Below, one piece after another: positions 27,256-36,712 of a stretch of DNA of 64,000 nucleotides. The position numbers were made by a program, and so were the translations under genes. The DNA comes from an uncultured Lachnospiraceae bacterium (GTDB lineage: Bacteria > Bacillota > Clostridia > Lachnospirales > Lachnospiraceae). The notes beneath the pieces are model-generated. The model saw only the letters and a list, made by a program, of their open reading frames with translations. It did no database searches and had not been told where the DNA came from. The DNA is taken from the NCBI GenBank assembly GCA_947567595.1, contig CANOMQ010000013.1, positions 37,103 to 101,102 of the forward strand, written 5' to 3'. Numbering within the stretch: position 1 is the stretch's first letter; every line of letters starts with the position of its first letter.

Positions 27256-29412
27256 ATGGCAGAAAAGAGAGGAAACTTATCCATTAACAGTGATAACATT
27301 TTCCCGATTATAAAGAAGTGGTTGTATTCGGACCACGATATCTTTTACAGGGAGCTGATTTCAAACGGGTGCGATGCCATCACGAAATTGAAGAAGCTTG
27401 AGATGATGGGAGAGTACACGTATCCCGCGGGTGTGAAGAACGATATCCATATTGTCGTAAATCCCGAGGAGAAGACGCTTAAATTTATTGATACCGGTCT
27501 TGGCATGACGGCGGACGAGGTGGAGGAGTACATCAATCAGATTGCGTTCTCCGGTGCGACAGACTTTATTGAAAAATATAAGGACAAGGCAAACGATGAC
27601 CAGATTATCGGGCACTTCGGACTTGGCTTTTATTCCGCGTTCATGGTTGCCGACGAGGTGCATATTGACACGCTTTCGTACAAGGAGGGCGCGCAGGCGG
27701 TTCATTGGGAGTGCGACGGCGGCACGGAGTTTGTGATGTCGGACGGCAGCAGGACGGCAGTCGGCACCGAGGTCACACTGTTTTTGAATGAGGACTGCTT
27801 GGAGTTCTGCAATGAGTACAAGGCAAGGGAGGTCATCAAGAAATACTGCTCGTTCATGCCGTATGAGATTTATCTTGAGAAGGCAAATGCGCCGGAGGAA
27901 TTTGAGACGATTGACCCAGCAGACAAGCGGGAAGATGATGTGGTGGTCGAGACCATCAATGAGGAGAAGGAAATTCCCGGCGAGGACGGCAAGGAGCCGA
28001 CAAAGGAGATGGTGGAGAAGCTTAAGATTAAGAAGCGTCCCGTACCGCTCAACGAAACGCACCCGCTTTGGACAAAACACCCGAACGATTGTACGAAGGA
28101 GGACTATGTTGACTTCTACAGGAAGGTCTTTCAGGATTACAAGGAGCCGCTGTTTTGGATTCACTTAAATATGGATTATCCGTTTAACATGAAGGGCATT
28201 TTGTATTTCCCCAAGATTAACATGGAGTATGAGTCGATTGAGGGCACGATTAAGCTTTACAACAATCAGGTATTTATCGCGGACAACATCAAGGAGGTCA
28301 TTCCTGAGTTCTTACTGCTGTTAAAGGGTGTGATTGACTGTCCTGACCTTCCGCTGAATGTTTCCCGGAGCGCATTGCAAAATGACGGTTTTGTGACGAA
28401 AATCAGTGAGTATATCACGAAGAAGGTTGCTGACAAGCTTTCCGGCATGTGCAAGACAGACAAGGAAAATTATGAGAAATACTGGGACGACATCAGTCCG
28501 TTTATCAAGTTTGGCTGCTTGAAGGACGACAAGTTCTGTGAGAAGATGACAGACTATATCCTGTTTAAGAACCTTGACGGCGAGTACCTCACGCTTCCCG
28601 AATGCTTGGAGGTCAAGAAGATTGATCCCGATGAAGCAGAGAATGCGGAAAATACAGAGAATGCAGAGAATACAGATAACGCAGAAAATACGGAGAACAG
28701 TGCGTCTGCCACAGATGCCGAAACCGGAGAGAAGATTGAGGCGGAGGTCGTGGACGAGGACGGCGAGACGGTTGAAATTCCGACAGAGGACGAGGAGACG
28801 AAGGAAAAAATCATTTACTATGTGACAGACCCCGTTCAGCAGAGCCAGTATATCAATATGTTCAAAAAGGCAAAGATGGACGCCGTTGTGCTTCCGGACA
28901 GAATCGACCAGCCGTTTGTATCGCAGCTTGAGTCAAAGAATGAGGGCATCAAGTTCTCCCGCATTGACGCGGATTTAACGGATACCTTTAAGACGAAAAA
29001 CTCAAAGAAGGTCGAGGAGGAGCTTGCAAAGCAGAGCGAGGAGGTTTCAAAGCTCTTTCAGAAGGCAGTCAAGAAGGACAGCATTACCGTGAAGGTTGAA
29101 AAGCTTAAAAATAAAGACATCGCGTCAATGATTACGGTTTCCGAGGAAGCGCGCAGAATGCAGGACATGATGAAGATGTACGCGATGCCCGGCATGGATA
29201 TGGGAATGGGCAAGGAAGGCGAGACCTTGATTTTGAATGCCAACAACAAGCTTGTGGAGTATGTGCTTGCGCATCAGGACGGCGAGAATGTTGAACTGAT
29301 TTGCGAACAGCTCTACGATTTGGCATTAATCCAGCAGGCACCCTTACAGCCGGAGCAGATGACGAAGTTTATTAATAGAAGCAACAAGATTATGCTCATG
29401 CTTGCAAAATAA
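27256..29412 (+). CDS. htpG: HSP90-family chaperone HtpG, divergent form with acidic insert
   Basis: HtpG is a dimeric ATP-driven cytoplasmic chaperone. The 718 residues include the GHKL ATPase site (FYRELISNGCDA, FIDTGLGMT, IIGHFGLGFYSAFMVAD) and the middle domain (PLNVSRSALQND near 370). The start of the protein and many core residues diverge from typical HtpG (about 620-640 residues). An insert at about 455-515 is built of repeated Glu-Asn/Asn-Thr units followed by an acidic stretch. AAGGAAGG precedes the ATG. The upstream CIRCE predicts HrcA control. Confidence 0.95.
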   Translation: MAEKRGNLSINSDNIFPIIKKWLYSDHDIFYRELISNGCDAITKLKKLEMMGEYTYPAGVKNDIHIVVNPEEKTLKFIDTGLGMTADEVEEYINQIAFSGATDFIEKYKDKANDDQIIGHFGLGFYSAFMVADEVHIDTLSYKEGAQAVHWECDGGTEFVMSDGSRTAVGTEVTLFLNEDCLEFCNEYKAREVIKKYCSFMPYEIYLEKANAPEEFETIDPADKREDDVVVETINEEKEIPGEDGKEPTKEMVEKLKIKKRPVPLNETHPLWTKHPNDCTKEDYVDFYRKVFQDYKEPLFWIHLNMDYPFNMKGILYFPKINMEYESIEGTIKLYNNQVFIADNIKEVIPEFLLLLKGVIDCPDLPLNVSRSALQNDGFVTKISEYITKKVADKLSGMCKTDKENYEKYWDDISPFIKFGCLKDDKFCEKMTDYILFKNLDGEYLTLPECLEVKKIDPDEAENAENTENAENTDNAENTENSASATDAETGEKIEAEVVDEDGETVEIPTEDEETKEKIIYYVTDPVQQSQYINMFKKAKMDAVVLPDRIDQPFVSQLESKNEGIKFSRIDADLTDTFKTKNSKKVEEELAKQSEEVSKLFQKAVKKDSITVKVEKLKNKDIASMITVSEEARRMQDMMKMYAMPGMDMGMGKEGETLILNANNKLVEYVLAHQDGENVELICEQLYDLALIQQAPLQPEQMTKFINRSNKIMLMLAK
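28635..28698 (+). repeat. Short in-frame repeat inside htpG
   Basis: Variants of GCAGAGAAT-A/G-C recur about six times and encode an ENAENTENAENTDN run within the acidic insert, consistent with slippage expansion. Confidence 0.85.
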
Positions 29413-29463
29413 TAAAATAAATGGTGTTATTTTAAAAATAGAATGATAGAACGATAGTAATAA

Positions 29464-29503
29464 AAAAGCGGCTGACAGATTTGATAAAATGTCAGCCGTT
29501 TTT
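29464..29503. terminator. Bidirectional terminator between htpG and the 29516 gene
   Basis: CGGCTGACA pairs with TGTCAGCCG with A and T tracts on both sides. Confidence 0.9.
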
Positions 29504-29515
29504 ATACTGTTTTTT

Positions 29516-30055
29516 TCACGAATGCGGTATCACGCGAAGCTGCGTGATGCGGTCGTCGCTGATTAACCATGTGCTGTCGCGGTCTGCGCCAATCACCTCG
29601 CAGAGCGTAGAGTACATGCAAAGCTCCGGATTCCACAGATAATCGCGTTCCTCATACATGCCAAGGAGCAGCTCCCTGTCAATCAGTCCGGTAAAGCCAA
29701 GCTCTTTTACGGGCTTTAAACCAAGCTCAAAGCCAAGACGCGGATTGTAGGTGGAAATAATGATGCCCTCCTCCAAGATATCATGGATAATCACTGTCTC
29801 ATAGCATTCCCGTATCACACCTACCATACGGATTTCACATGCCCTTGTAAGCAGCTCGTCCCGAACGTCTGTCTGCATTAAATATCTGCCGTCGTCAACA
29901 GGAAAGGTAAAATTCTCGTCTGCAACGTCAGAATACAGGACATAGCGACCGATACCGAGGTAAACGGCAGAATACTCCCTGCCGTCATAGGTTACATAAA
30001 GACCGCCACGATACTCCCCCGTAGAAGTCCCTTCAAACTCAAAGCGTTCCCTCAT
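29516..30055 (-). CDS. Soluble protein of unknown function (179 residues)
   Basis: The product is predicted to be beta-rich in its first half (GEYRGGLYVTYDGREYSAVYLGIGRYVLYSDV) and acidic overall. Near the middle is RECYETVIIHDILEEGIIISTYNPRLGFELGLKP. No signal, membrane segment or known catalytic motif is visible. AAAGGGAG precedes the ATG. I do not recognise the family. Confidence 0.68.
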   Translation of the reverse strand: MRERFEFEGTSTGEYRGGLYVTYDGREYSAVYLGIGRYVLYSDVADENFTFPVDDGRYLMQTDVRDELLTRACEIRMVGVIRECYETVIIHDILEEGIIISTYNPRLGFELGLKPVKELGFTGLIDRELLLGMYEERDYLWNPELCMYSTLCEVIGADRDSTWLISDDRITQLRVIPHS

Positions 30056-30327
30056 ATGTTATCTCCCTTTTAACTTATTATGTAAAGCCTTAACTATTAA
30101 TCATAATATTATAAGGTTTTCCAAAAGACAAGGGATTGCGGCGGAAAAATTCATAGCAACACGCCGTTGTTGGAAATGTTTGAAAATTTTGAAATATTGC
30201 GATATTTACGGGGACTTTTGCAAAACGAGAAATGCATTGATAATCTTGTGATGGAGTGATAAAATGGTTAAGAAATGAGTTTTTGTTGATGGAAACGACG
30301 AAAGAGAATAAGGAAAGGAATAGCAAT

Positions 30328-31386
30328 ATGCCACAAACAGTAGAAGAAATATTGTCCGCAGCAAAAAAAGCGGGTGCCTCTGACGTACATATCACCGTGG
30401 GAATTCCTCCGAAAATGAGGGTGAACGGCAAGCTGATTACAATGGAGGGCGAGCGTCTTATGCCCGCGGACACGATGGTTATCGCAGAGTCCGTGATGAA
30501 TGACGTGCAGAAGGCGCGCTTTGAGGAGAAGGGTGAGGTCGATATGTCCTTTGCCATTGCGGGCGAGGGGCGGTATCGTGTAAACATTTATAAGCAGAGA
30601 GGTTCGGCGGCGATGGCATTTCGTCTGGTGGACACGGTTGTGCCGTCACCCGAGACGCTTGGCGTTCCCAATTCCGTCATTGATTTGTATAACCGCAAGA
30701 GAGGGCTGATTCTTGTCACGGGGCCGACCGGAAGCGGTAAGTCAACGACACTTGCGGCAATTATTGATAAAATCAACAACAACCGGGAAGCACATGTCAT
30801 CACGCTCGAGGACCCGATCGAGTACCTGCACCAGCACAAATCGTCGATTGTCAACCAGCGTGAGATTGGCTTGGACTCCATGTCGTACGCAAATGCGCTC
30901 CGGGCGGCACTCCGAGAAGACCCCGATGTTATCCTTGTGGGGGAGATGCGGGACTTTGAGACCATCAGTGTGGCGATAACGGCGGCAGAGACGGGGCATT
31001 TGGTTTTGTCAACACTGCATACAATCGGCGCGGCAAGCACGGTAGATCGTGTGATTGACGTATTTCCGCCGCACCAGCAGCAGCAAATCCGCGTACAGCT
31101 TGCAAACGTGCTCGAGGCAGTCATTTCACAGCAGCTTGTGCCGATGATAGACGGAAAAGGGCGTGTGGCGGCATTTGAGGTGCTTCACACCAACTCGGCG
31201 GTCAGGAACTTGATCCGTGAGGGAAAGACGCATCAGATAACAAGTGTTATGCAGACAAACAGGAAGATGGGCATGATGACGATGGACGATGCGCTTGTGC
31301 AGCTCTTCCAGCAGTATAAAATTGATAAGGAGATGGCAATCCAGTTTGCGCAGGATCCCGAAAACATCAAGAATAAGCTGTTTTAA
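30328..31386 (+). CDS. pilT: Type IV pilus retraction ATPase PilT
   Basis: The 352-residue protein matches PilT in length and motifs: Walker A GPTGSGKST near 131-139, the Asp box (VITLEDPIEYLH), Walker B LREDPDVILVGEMRD, and the His box TGHLVLSTLHT. PilT disassembles pilin to retract type IV pili. The ATG at 30328, with AAGGAAAGGA upstream, is preferred over a GTG 24 codons earlier. No pilin, PilB or PilC gene is in the window, so this copy stands apart. Confidence 0.93.
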   Translation: MPQTVEEILSAAKKAGASDVHITVGIPPKMRVNGKLITMEGERLMPADTMVIAESVMNDVQKARFEEKGEVDMSFAIAGEGRYRVNIYKQRGSAAMAFRLVDTVVPSPETLGVPNSVIDLYNRKRGLILVTGPTGSGKSTTLAAIIDKINNNREAHVITLEDPIEYLHQHKSSIVNQREIGLDSMSYANALRAALREDPDVILVGEMRDFETISVAITAAETGHLVLSTLHTIGAASTVDRVIDVFPPHQQQQIRVQLANVLEAVISQQLVPMIDGKGRVAAFEVLHTNSAVRNLIREGKTHQITSVMQTNRKMGMMTMDDALVQLFQQYKIDKEMAIQFAQDPENIKNKLF

Positions 31387-31432
31387 GTTGGGGCAAACTG
31401 TAGTTGCAGGAACCGGAAAGGAAGAATGATTG

Positions 31433-32029
31433 ATGAGACCAAATCCAAAGCCGCAGGAGATATACAGGCATTTTAAAGGGAACGTGTATCAGATTATAAC
31501 GATTGCGCGCCACTCGGAAACAAAGATGAAGATGGTGGTGTATCAGCAGCTTTATGCGCCGTATGAGGTGTATGTCAGGCCGCTTGATATGTTTATGAGC
31601 AAAATTGACACGTATAAGTATCCGAACGAAAAACAGAAATACCGCTTTGAACGGATTGATATCCGGGGCGAGGAGACGGTTGAGACGCCCAAGGAAAGCT
31701 CTGCAGAGACCTTAAACCGGATTTTAAGCAGGGGGAAGAAAGAGAACGAAGGCGCGCAAGGGACTGCAAAAGCGGACACAGGGGCAGACCAGAAAGAGGA
31801 GGAGTTTGTGCTTGACCCGGGGCTTGTCGAATTTTTAGATGCGGACAGCTATGAGAAAAAGCTACAGATTTTAAGCACGCTTCACAACCGAATAACAGAT
31901 GCTATGATTGATACGATGGCGGTCAGCCTTGACACGGAGGTGAAGGAGGGCGACATTGAGACGCGCTACGCGGAAATCCGAAACTGCCTGATTACAATGG
32001 AACGCTTTGAGTGCAACAGACTGCGGTAA
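31433..32029 (+). CDS. DUF1653 domain protein
   Basis: The first 65 residues form a clear DUF1653 domain (IYRHFKGNVYQIITIARHSET, VVYQQLYAPYEVYVRPLDMF). A charged linker and a helical C-terminal region follow (LLDPG-like segment near 125, then DSYEKKLQILSTLHNRITDAMIDTMAVSL). The function of this domain is not known. AAGGAAG precedes the ATG; a TTG codon just before it is less likely. It lies between pilT and the glycosyltransferase on one strand, with short gaps suggesting one transcript. Confidence 0.85.
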   Translation: MRPNPKPQEIYRHFKGNVYQIITIARHSETKMKMVVYQQLYAPYEVYVRPLDMFMSKIDTYKYPNEKQKYRFERIDIRGEETVETPKESSAETLNRILSRGKKENEGAQGTAKADTGADQKEEEFVLDPGLVEFLDADSYEKKLQILSTLHNRITDAMIDTMAVSLDTEVKEGDIETRYAEIRNCLITMERFECNRLR

Positions 32030-32041
32030 GGGGAGGCGAAA

Positions 32042-33067
32042 ATGAAATTATTATCGATAGCAGTACCATGCTACAATTCATCGGCTTACATGAGAAGATG
32101 CATCGATTCCCTTCTGCCCGGTGGTGAAGATGTGGAAATCATCATTGTCAATGACGGCTCTAAGGACAATACGGCGGACATTGCGGAGGAATACAGGGAA
32201 CGTTTTCCAAGCATCATAAAAGTCGTGAATAAGGAAAACGGAGGTCATGGTTCGGCGGTGAATGCCGGAATGGCGTGTGCAAAAGGGTTGTATTTCAAGG
32301 TGGTTGACAGCGACGACTGGGTAAATCAGAGCGCGTATATCAAAATTTTGGATACGCTCAAGGAGCTGCTTAAGGACGGGAAGACCGTGGATTTGTTTAT
32401 CAGCAATTACGTTTACGAAAAAGAGGGCGAGCGGCGCAAGAAGGTGATGAAGTACCACCACGCACTTCCACAGGAACAGATTTTTACGTGGAAGGACGTC
32501 AGGCATTTTCGCGTCGGACAGTATATTCTCATGCATTCGGTCATCTACCGGACAAACCTGCTTCGGGAGTGCGGGCTAAGGCTGCCGGAGCATACCTTTT
32601 ATGTGGACAATATCTTTGTATTTAATCCACTGCCATATGTCAAAACGATGTATTATCTTGATGTCAATTTCTACCGTTATTTTATTGGCAGGGCTGACCA
32701 GTCGGTCAATGAGCAGGTCATGATTGGGAGAATTGACCAGCAGATAAAAGTGAACAAATTGCTGGTGGATTATTATGTGAGTGAAAAACAGCACATTGTT
32801 GTAAATGGTAAACTGCGGCGCTATATGCTGAACTATCTTGATATCATAACAACTGTTTCTTCCGTGCTGTTAATTCGTTCGGAGCAGGAAGAAAATTTGG
32901 AAAAGAAGAAAGAGCTATGGAATTATATCAAGGAAAAAGACCGATGGATTTGGAGACATCTGCGTTTTGGGATACTGGGAAGTGCAATGCACCTGCCCGG
33001 AAAACTTGGAAGGAAAATCACGGTGGACGGCTACAAAATCTGTCAGAGAATTTTTCACTTTAATTAA
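32042..33067 (+). CDS. Family 2 glycosyltransferase
   Basis: The 341-residue cytoplasmic GT-A enzyme begins LLSIAVPCYNSSAYMRRCIDSLL, then IIIVNDGSKDNTADIAEEY, NGGHGSAVNAGM and the metal-binding VDSDDWV near residue 90. The C-terminal half is helical and has no membrane segment. It transfers a sugar from a nucleotide donor to an unknown acceptor, possibly wall polysaccharide or lipid. GGGGAGG precedes the ATG; it begins 12 bases after the DUF1653 gene. Confidence 0.9.
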   Translation: MKLLSIAVPCYNSSAYMRRCIDSLLPGGEDVEIIIVNDGSKDNTADIAEEYRERFPSIIKVVNKENGGHGSAVNAGMACAKGLYFKVVDSDDWVNQSAYIKILDTLKELLKDGKTVDLFISNYVYEKEGERRKKVMKYHHALPQEQIFTWKDVRHFRVGQYILMHSVIYRTNLLRECGLRLPEHTFYVDNIFVFNPLPYVKTMYYLDVNFYRYFIGRADQSVNEQVMIGRIDQQIKVNKLLVDYYVSEKQHIVVNGKLRRYMLNYLDIITTVSSVLLIRSEQEENLEKKKELWNYIKEKDRWIWRHLRFGILGSAMHLPGKLGRKITVDGYKICQRIFHFN

Positions 33068-33075
33068 TGCAAGGC

Positions 33076-33104
33076 TTGTAAAGCGTGCGAAAAAAAGGTA
33101 TACT
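33076..33104 (+). promoter_or_regulatory. Probable glyA promoter
   Basis: TTGTAA and TATACT are 17 bases apart, 36 bases before glyA. The short leader leaves no room for a glycine riboswitch. Confidence 0.6.
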
Positions 33105-33139
33105 TAAAAGACATTTTATAAATATGGAGGAAGAAATTC

Positions 33140-34378
33140 ATGTATTCATTTGACGAAATAAGAAACGTTGACCCGCAGATAGCAGACGCGATTGTTGCGG
33201 AGCAGGAGAGACAGAACAGCCATATCGAGCTGATTGCGTCCGAAAACTGGGTGAGCAAGGCAGTCATGGCGGCGATGGGAAGCCCGCTGACCAATAAATA
33301 CGCGGAGGGGTATCCCGGAAAGCGCTATTATGGCGGCTGCGAGTGTGTCGATGTGGTGGAAAACCTTGCGATTGAGCGCGCAAAGGAGCTGTTTGGCTGT
33401 GACTATGCAAACGTGCAGCCGCATTCGGGCGCGCAGGCAAATATGGCGGTGCAGTTTGCCGTGCTTGAGCCGGGCGACACGATTATGGGTATGAACCTTG
33501 ACCACGGCGGTCACTTGACACACGGTTCCCCGGTCAATATGTCGGGAAAATATTTTAACGTGGTGCCTTACGGTGTGAACGACGACGGATTTCTTGATTA
33601 TGATAAAATGCGGGCGCTTGCGTTGGAGCACAAGCCAAAAATGATTATTGCGGGTGCGAGCGCGTATGCAAGAACAATTGATTTTAAAAAGTTCCGCGAG
33701 GTCTGTGATGAAGTGGGCGCTGTCCTGATGGTGGACATGGCGCATATCGCGGGACTGGTTGCGGCGGGGCTTCATCCAAGCCCGATGCCGTACGCGGACG
33801 TTGTGACGACGACGACGCACAAGACGCTTAGGGGACCTAGGGGCGGACTGATTCTTGCCAACAAGGAGGCAGCGGAGAAATTTAACTTTAATAAAGCGAT
33901 TTTCCCCGGTATTCAGGGCGGTCCTTTAATGCATGTGATTGCGGCAAAAGCGGTTTGCTTTCAGGAGGCGCTTCGCGATGACTTTAAGGCGTACCAGCAG
34001 CAGATTATCAATAACGCGCAGGCGTTGTGCAAGGGGCTTTTGGCGCGCGACATTAAAATCGTGTCAGGCGGTACGGACAACCATTTGATGCTTGTTGACC
34101 TTACTACATACGATTTGACGGGTAAGGCAGTGGAGAAGCTGATGGACGAGGCGCATATCACGTGCAACAAGAATACCATTCCAAACGATCCCAAGTCACC
34201 GTTTGTCACAAGCGGTATTCGTCTGGGAACGCCTGCGGTTACAAGCCGTGGCATGAAGGAGGACGATATGGACAAAATTGCCGAGGCGATTGCGATGGTG
34301 ATTAAGGGACAGGAGAGTGCAGTGGCAGATGCGCGCGCAATCGTGCAGTCGCTCACGGAGAAATATCCACTGGATTAA
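33140..34378 (+). CDS. glyA: Serine hydroxymethyltransferase
   Basis: GlyA converts serine and tetrahydrofolate to glycine and methylene-THF using pyridoxal phosphate. The 412 residues are full-length, with the PLP lysine in [15 protein letters not shown] near residue 226-240, the N-terminal [13 protein letters not shown], and [24 protein letters not shown] precedes the ATG. It supplies one-carbon units used with the DHFR at 38988. Confidence 0.98.
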   Translation: MYSFDEIRNVDPQIADAIVAEQERQNSHIELIASENWVSKAVMAAMGSPLTNKYAEGYPGKRYYGGCECVDVVENLAIERAKELFGCDYANVQPHSGAQANMAVQFAVLEPGDTIMGMNLDHGGHLTHGSPVNMSGKYFNVVPYGVNDDGFLDYDKMRALALEHKPKMIIAGASAYARTIDFKKFREVCDEVGAVLMVDMAHIAGLVAAGLHPSPMPYADVVTTTTHKTLRGPRGGLILANKEAAEKFNFNKAIFPGIQGGPLMHVIAAKAVCFQEALRDDFKAYQQQIINNAQALCKGLLARDIKIVSGGTDNHLMLVDLTTYDLTGKAVEKLMDEAHITCNKNTIPNDPKSPFVTSGIRLGTPAVTSRGMKEDDMDKIAEAIAMVIKGQESAVADARAIVQSLTEKYPLD

Positions 34379-34450
34379 TTTACGGACAGATGTCGGCATG
34401 GCGGCAGGTAAGAGGAGCCGCCGCCATGTGCGGACTGGTTTAGGGGAGCT

Positions 34451-35734
34451 ATGAAAGACGAAGAGATTAAGAGGGAGAAGCGCAGGCGCAGGCGTATCAG
34501 AAATCAGATTTTTGCGTATTTTGTGATTGTTCTGTTTGGTGTGGCGGTGCTTGCCGGATTATATTTTGGTGTCAATGGCGTAATCAGGTATCTGAAAAAT
34601 TATAATGACAAGGTGAGCGAGGTCATCGCGGAGGCGGAGTCAAGCGCAGCGGCAGAGCTTGAGAGTGAGCTGCCGCAGGAGCAAAGCGAGCCGCCGACGG
34701 TGCCCGAGGAGAAGGATTATACGCCAAAGCTGTCCGATGATCCGTTAGGAGAGCTTGTGGATAAGCTTTTGCAGGATATGAGCGTTGAAGAAATGGTTGC
34801 CGGAATGTTTATGGTGACGCCGGAGGCGCTCACTGGCGTGCAGACGGTTGTTCAGGCGGGGGACGGCACAAAAGACGCGCTTGCCGAAAAGCCTGTCGGC
34901 GGGATTGTCTATTCGGCGAAGAATTTTAAGTCAAAAGAGCAGTTTCAGGAAATGCTTGAAAACACGAAAGGCTTTTCCAAATATCCGCTTTTCATGGCAG
35001 TGACGGCGGAGTGTGGCACGGAGTCCTCCTTTGGGATAGCGGACACAAAAAAGGCGTCGGAGCTTACGGACACGGATGCCGCAGGTGAGGCGTACACGGT
35101 CGTTGCACAGACGCTTGCTTCGTATGGTATCAACATGGACTTTGCGCCAGTGGCTGAAATTGTGTCCTCGGACGGTGACAGCAGCCTTCAGGGACGGACG
35201 TTTGGCTCGGATGCTGCGGCGGTTGCACCGCTTGTCAGCGCTTCGGTGCAGGCGTTGCAGGAAAATGGTGTCAGCGCCGTGATTCAGAAGTTTCCCGGCG
35301 CGGGAACGGGTCAGAAGTCGCTTGAGGAGTTGAAAAACAGCGAGTTTATTATTTATGAGGCGGCAATTTTGAACGGGGCGGACTGTATCATGGTTTCGAA
35401 TATGAGTTCGAAAGGGCTGGACGCTTCCGGCACGCCAAATGCGCTTTCCGGTGCGGTTATCACGGACGTACTGCGCGGCAGCTTGGGGTTTGACGGCGTG
35501 GTTATCACGGACGCGCTTGACGAGGAAAGTATAACGCAAGGCTATACGCCTGCCGAGGCAGCGGTCGCGGCGATTACGGCGGGGGCGGACGTTTTGTACC
35601 GGACTGCGGATTTTGACGAGGCGTATGCGGGTGTTTTACAGGCAATTGAGGACGGGAAAATCACGAAGGAGCGTATTCGGGAGTCGCTGGTAAGGATTTA
35701 CCGGGTGAAGTATCAGGATACGGTTTTAGAGTAG
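34451..35734 (+). CDS. Membrane-anchored glycoside hydrolase family 3-like protein, degenerate active site
   Basis: The 427-residue protein has a basic N-terminus, one membrane segment (about 20-42), an acidic Ser/Glu/Pro linker and a NagZ-like (beta-N-acetylhexosaminidase) barrel from about residue 95. Family landmarks are GGIVYSAKNFKS, MDFAPVAEI near 222 and the nucleophile-region VITDALDEESI. The usual KHFPGHG loop with its acid/base His reads QKFPGAGTG here, and the following His is missing. Activity is therefore doubtful; it may bind wall sugars. It follows glyA by 72 bases, a gap holding an inverted repeat without a T run. Confidence 0.85.
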   Translation: MKDEEIKREKRRRRRIRNQIFAYFVIVLFGVAVLAGLYFGVNGVIRYLKNYNDKVSEVIAEAESSAAAELESELPQEQSEPPTVPEEKDYTPKLSDDPLGELVDKLLQDMSVEEMVAGMFMVTPEALTGVQTVVQAGDGTKDALAEKPVGGIVYSAKNFKSKEQFQEMLENTKGFSKYPLFMAVTAECGTESSFGIADTKKASELTDTDAAGEAYTVVAQTLASYGINMDFAPVAEIVSSDGDSSLQGRTFGSDAAAVAPLVSASVQALQENGVSAVIQKFPGAGTGQKSLEELKNSEFIIYEAAILNGADCIMVSNMSSKGLDASGTPNALSGAVITDVLRGSLGFDGVVITDALDEESITQGYTPAEAAVAAITAGADVLYRTADFDEAYAGVLQAIEDGKITKERIRESLVRIYRVKYQDTVLE

Positions 35735-35835
35735 GGCTGTTGGATTTATGGGAATTTAAGCAGGCTATTTCTGTATGTTCTTATTCCCGTATTGGAAAAA
35801 TTTGCTGAAATTTTGCTGAAAGCGGGAAAAAACGG

Positions 35836-35864
35836 TTGACATGTCGATAAAATTATAGTAATAT
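35836..35864 (+). promoter_or_regulatory. Promoter for tRNA-Gly
   Basis: TTGACA and TAATAT are 17 bases apart, 30 bases before the tRNA. Confidence 0.78.
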
Positions 35865-35894
35865 ATATCTTGTTCGTGAGAACGGGATATAAAC

Positions 35895-35967
35895 GCGATA
35901 GTGGCGTAGTTGGTAACGCGCGACCTTGCCAAGGTCGAGACCGCGGGTTCGAGCCCCGTCTATCGCT
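35895..35967 (+). tRNA. tRNA-Gly (anticodon GCC)
   Basis: Acceptor GCGATAG/CTATCGC, anticodon arm CGACC-TTGCCAA-GGTCG giving GCC, and a T arm with GGTTCGAGCCC. The CCA tail is not encoded. Confidence 0.95.
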
Positions 35968-35972
35968 CTTAT

Positions 35973-36001
35973 AAAAGCTTAGATTTTCTAGGCTTTTCTT
36001 T
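35973..36001 (+). terminator. tRNA-Gly terminator
   Basis: AAAAGCTTAG pairs with CTAGGCTTTT, followed by CTTTT. Confidence 0.8.
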
Positions 36002-36056
36002 TGCATATTGCATTTCGTGTTGGCAAAACATAAAAACTTTCTTTCAAAAACATACA

Positions 36057-36095
36057 ATAAAAAACGCTAAGTAATTGTGATGCTTAGCGCTTTTT
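36057..36095 (-). terminator. Terminator after the Uma2 gene
   Basis: CGCTAAG pairs with CTTAGCG; on the minus strand six T residues follow. The plus strand also has a TTTTT. Confidence 0.82.
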
Positions 36096-36121
36096 GCTAT
36101 ATATTTTCAAAGAAATTATGC

Positions 36122-36667
36122 TTATAAAAGCAAATTTGCAATATTAATACAAAAGCCTTCATAAATGCAGACAGGCACATCATCTTCAAGGTTGTATTGG
36201 TTGGATTTTTCTTCTGTCTCAAAGTCGTACACGGTAACAGTCTTTTTCTGCGGATTGACAATCCAGTATTCGCGGACGCCGGCAGTGCGGTATTTGAAAA
36301 GCTTAATCCCGTAATCGTTTTGTGGGTTGGACGGGGAAGTGATTTCAATAATCCAGTCTGGGGCACCGTTACAGCCGTTCTCATTTAACTTGTTTTTGTC
36401 ACAGACAACGGAAATATCCGGTTCAACATAGTTTCGGTCATCTTCATTCAGAAATACGGAAAACGGAGCGGAATAAACCTCGCAGTCCCCCTTTTTATCA
36501 CGAATATAGTTTTCGATTGTCCATTCTAACAGATGCGAAAGCCGTTGGTGAATGTGGTTTGGCGGCGCCGTCATATACATCTGCCCGTCAATCAGTTCTG
36601 CCCGCTGTCCGTCGGGAAGGGCGAAAATGTCTTTGAGTGTATAATTTTTTTCCTGTGGGAATGCCAT
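36122..36667 (-). CDS. Uma2 family (putative restriction-endonuclease-fold) protein
   Basis: The 181-residue protein shows the Uma2/DUF820 pattern: AELIDGQMYMTAPPNHIHQRLSHLL, VEPDISVVCDKNKL, then the PD-(D/E)xK core in APDWIIEITSPSNPQNDYGIKLFKYRTAGVREYWIVNPQKKTV. The fold is that of nucleases, but biological roles are mostly unknown and family members are often scattered by transfer. GGAGGTTATC precedes the ATG. It lies downstream of the family 31 remnant. Confidence 0.9.
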   Translation of the reverse strand: MAFPQEKNYTLKDIFALPDGQRAELIDGQMYMTAPPNHIHQRLSHLLEWTIENYIRDKKGDCEVYSAPFSVFLNEDDRNYVEPDISVVCDKNKLNENGCNGAPDWIIEITSPSNPQNDYGIKLFKYRTAGVREYWIVNPQKKTVTVYDFETEEKSNQYNLEDDVPVCIYEGFCINIANLLL

Positions 36668-36712
36668 GTCGATAACCTCCTTAGAAAATAGCTGCGTTAT
36701 TTTTCTCCAACC

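Noticed and set aside
27361-28164. A 267-codon open frame on the minus strand inside htpG
   Set aside because: The plus strand encodes clear HSP90 motifs; the opposite frame has no start signal or motif.
34398-34427. Terminator between glyA and the GH3 gene
   Set aside because: A CATGGCGGC/GCCGCCATG inverted repeat is present, but there is no T run after it.
35895-35967. tRNA genes as attachment sites of an island
   Set aside because: No repeat of a tRNA 3' end and no integrase were seen near any of the four tRNAs.
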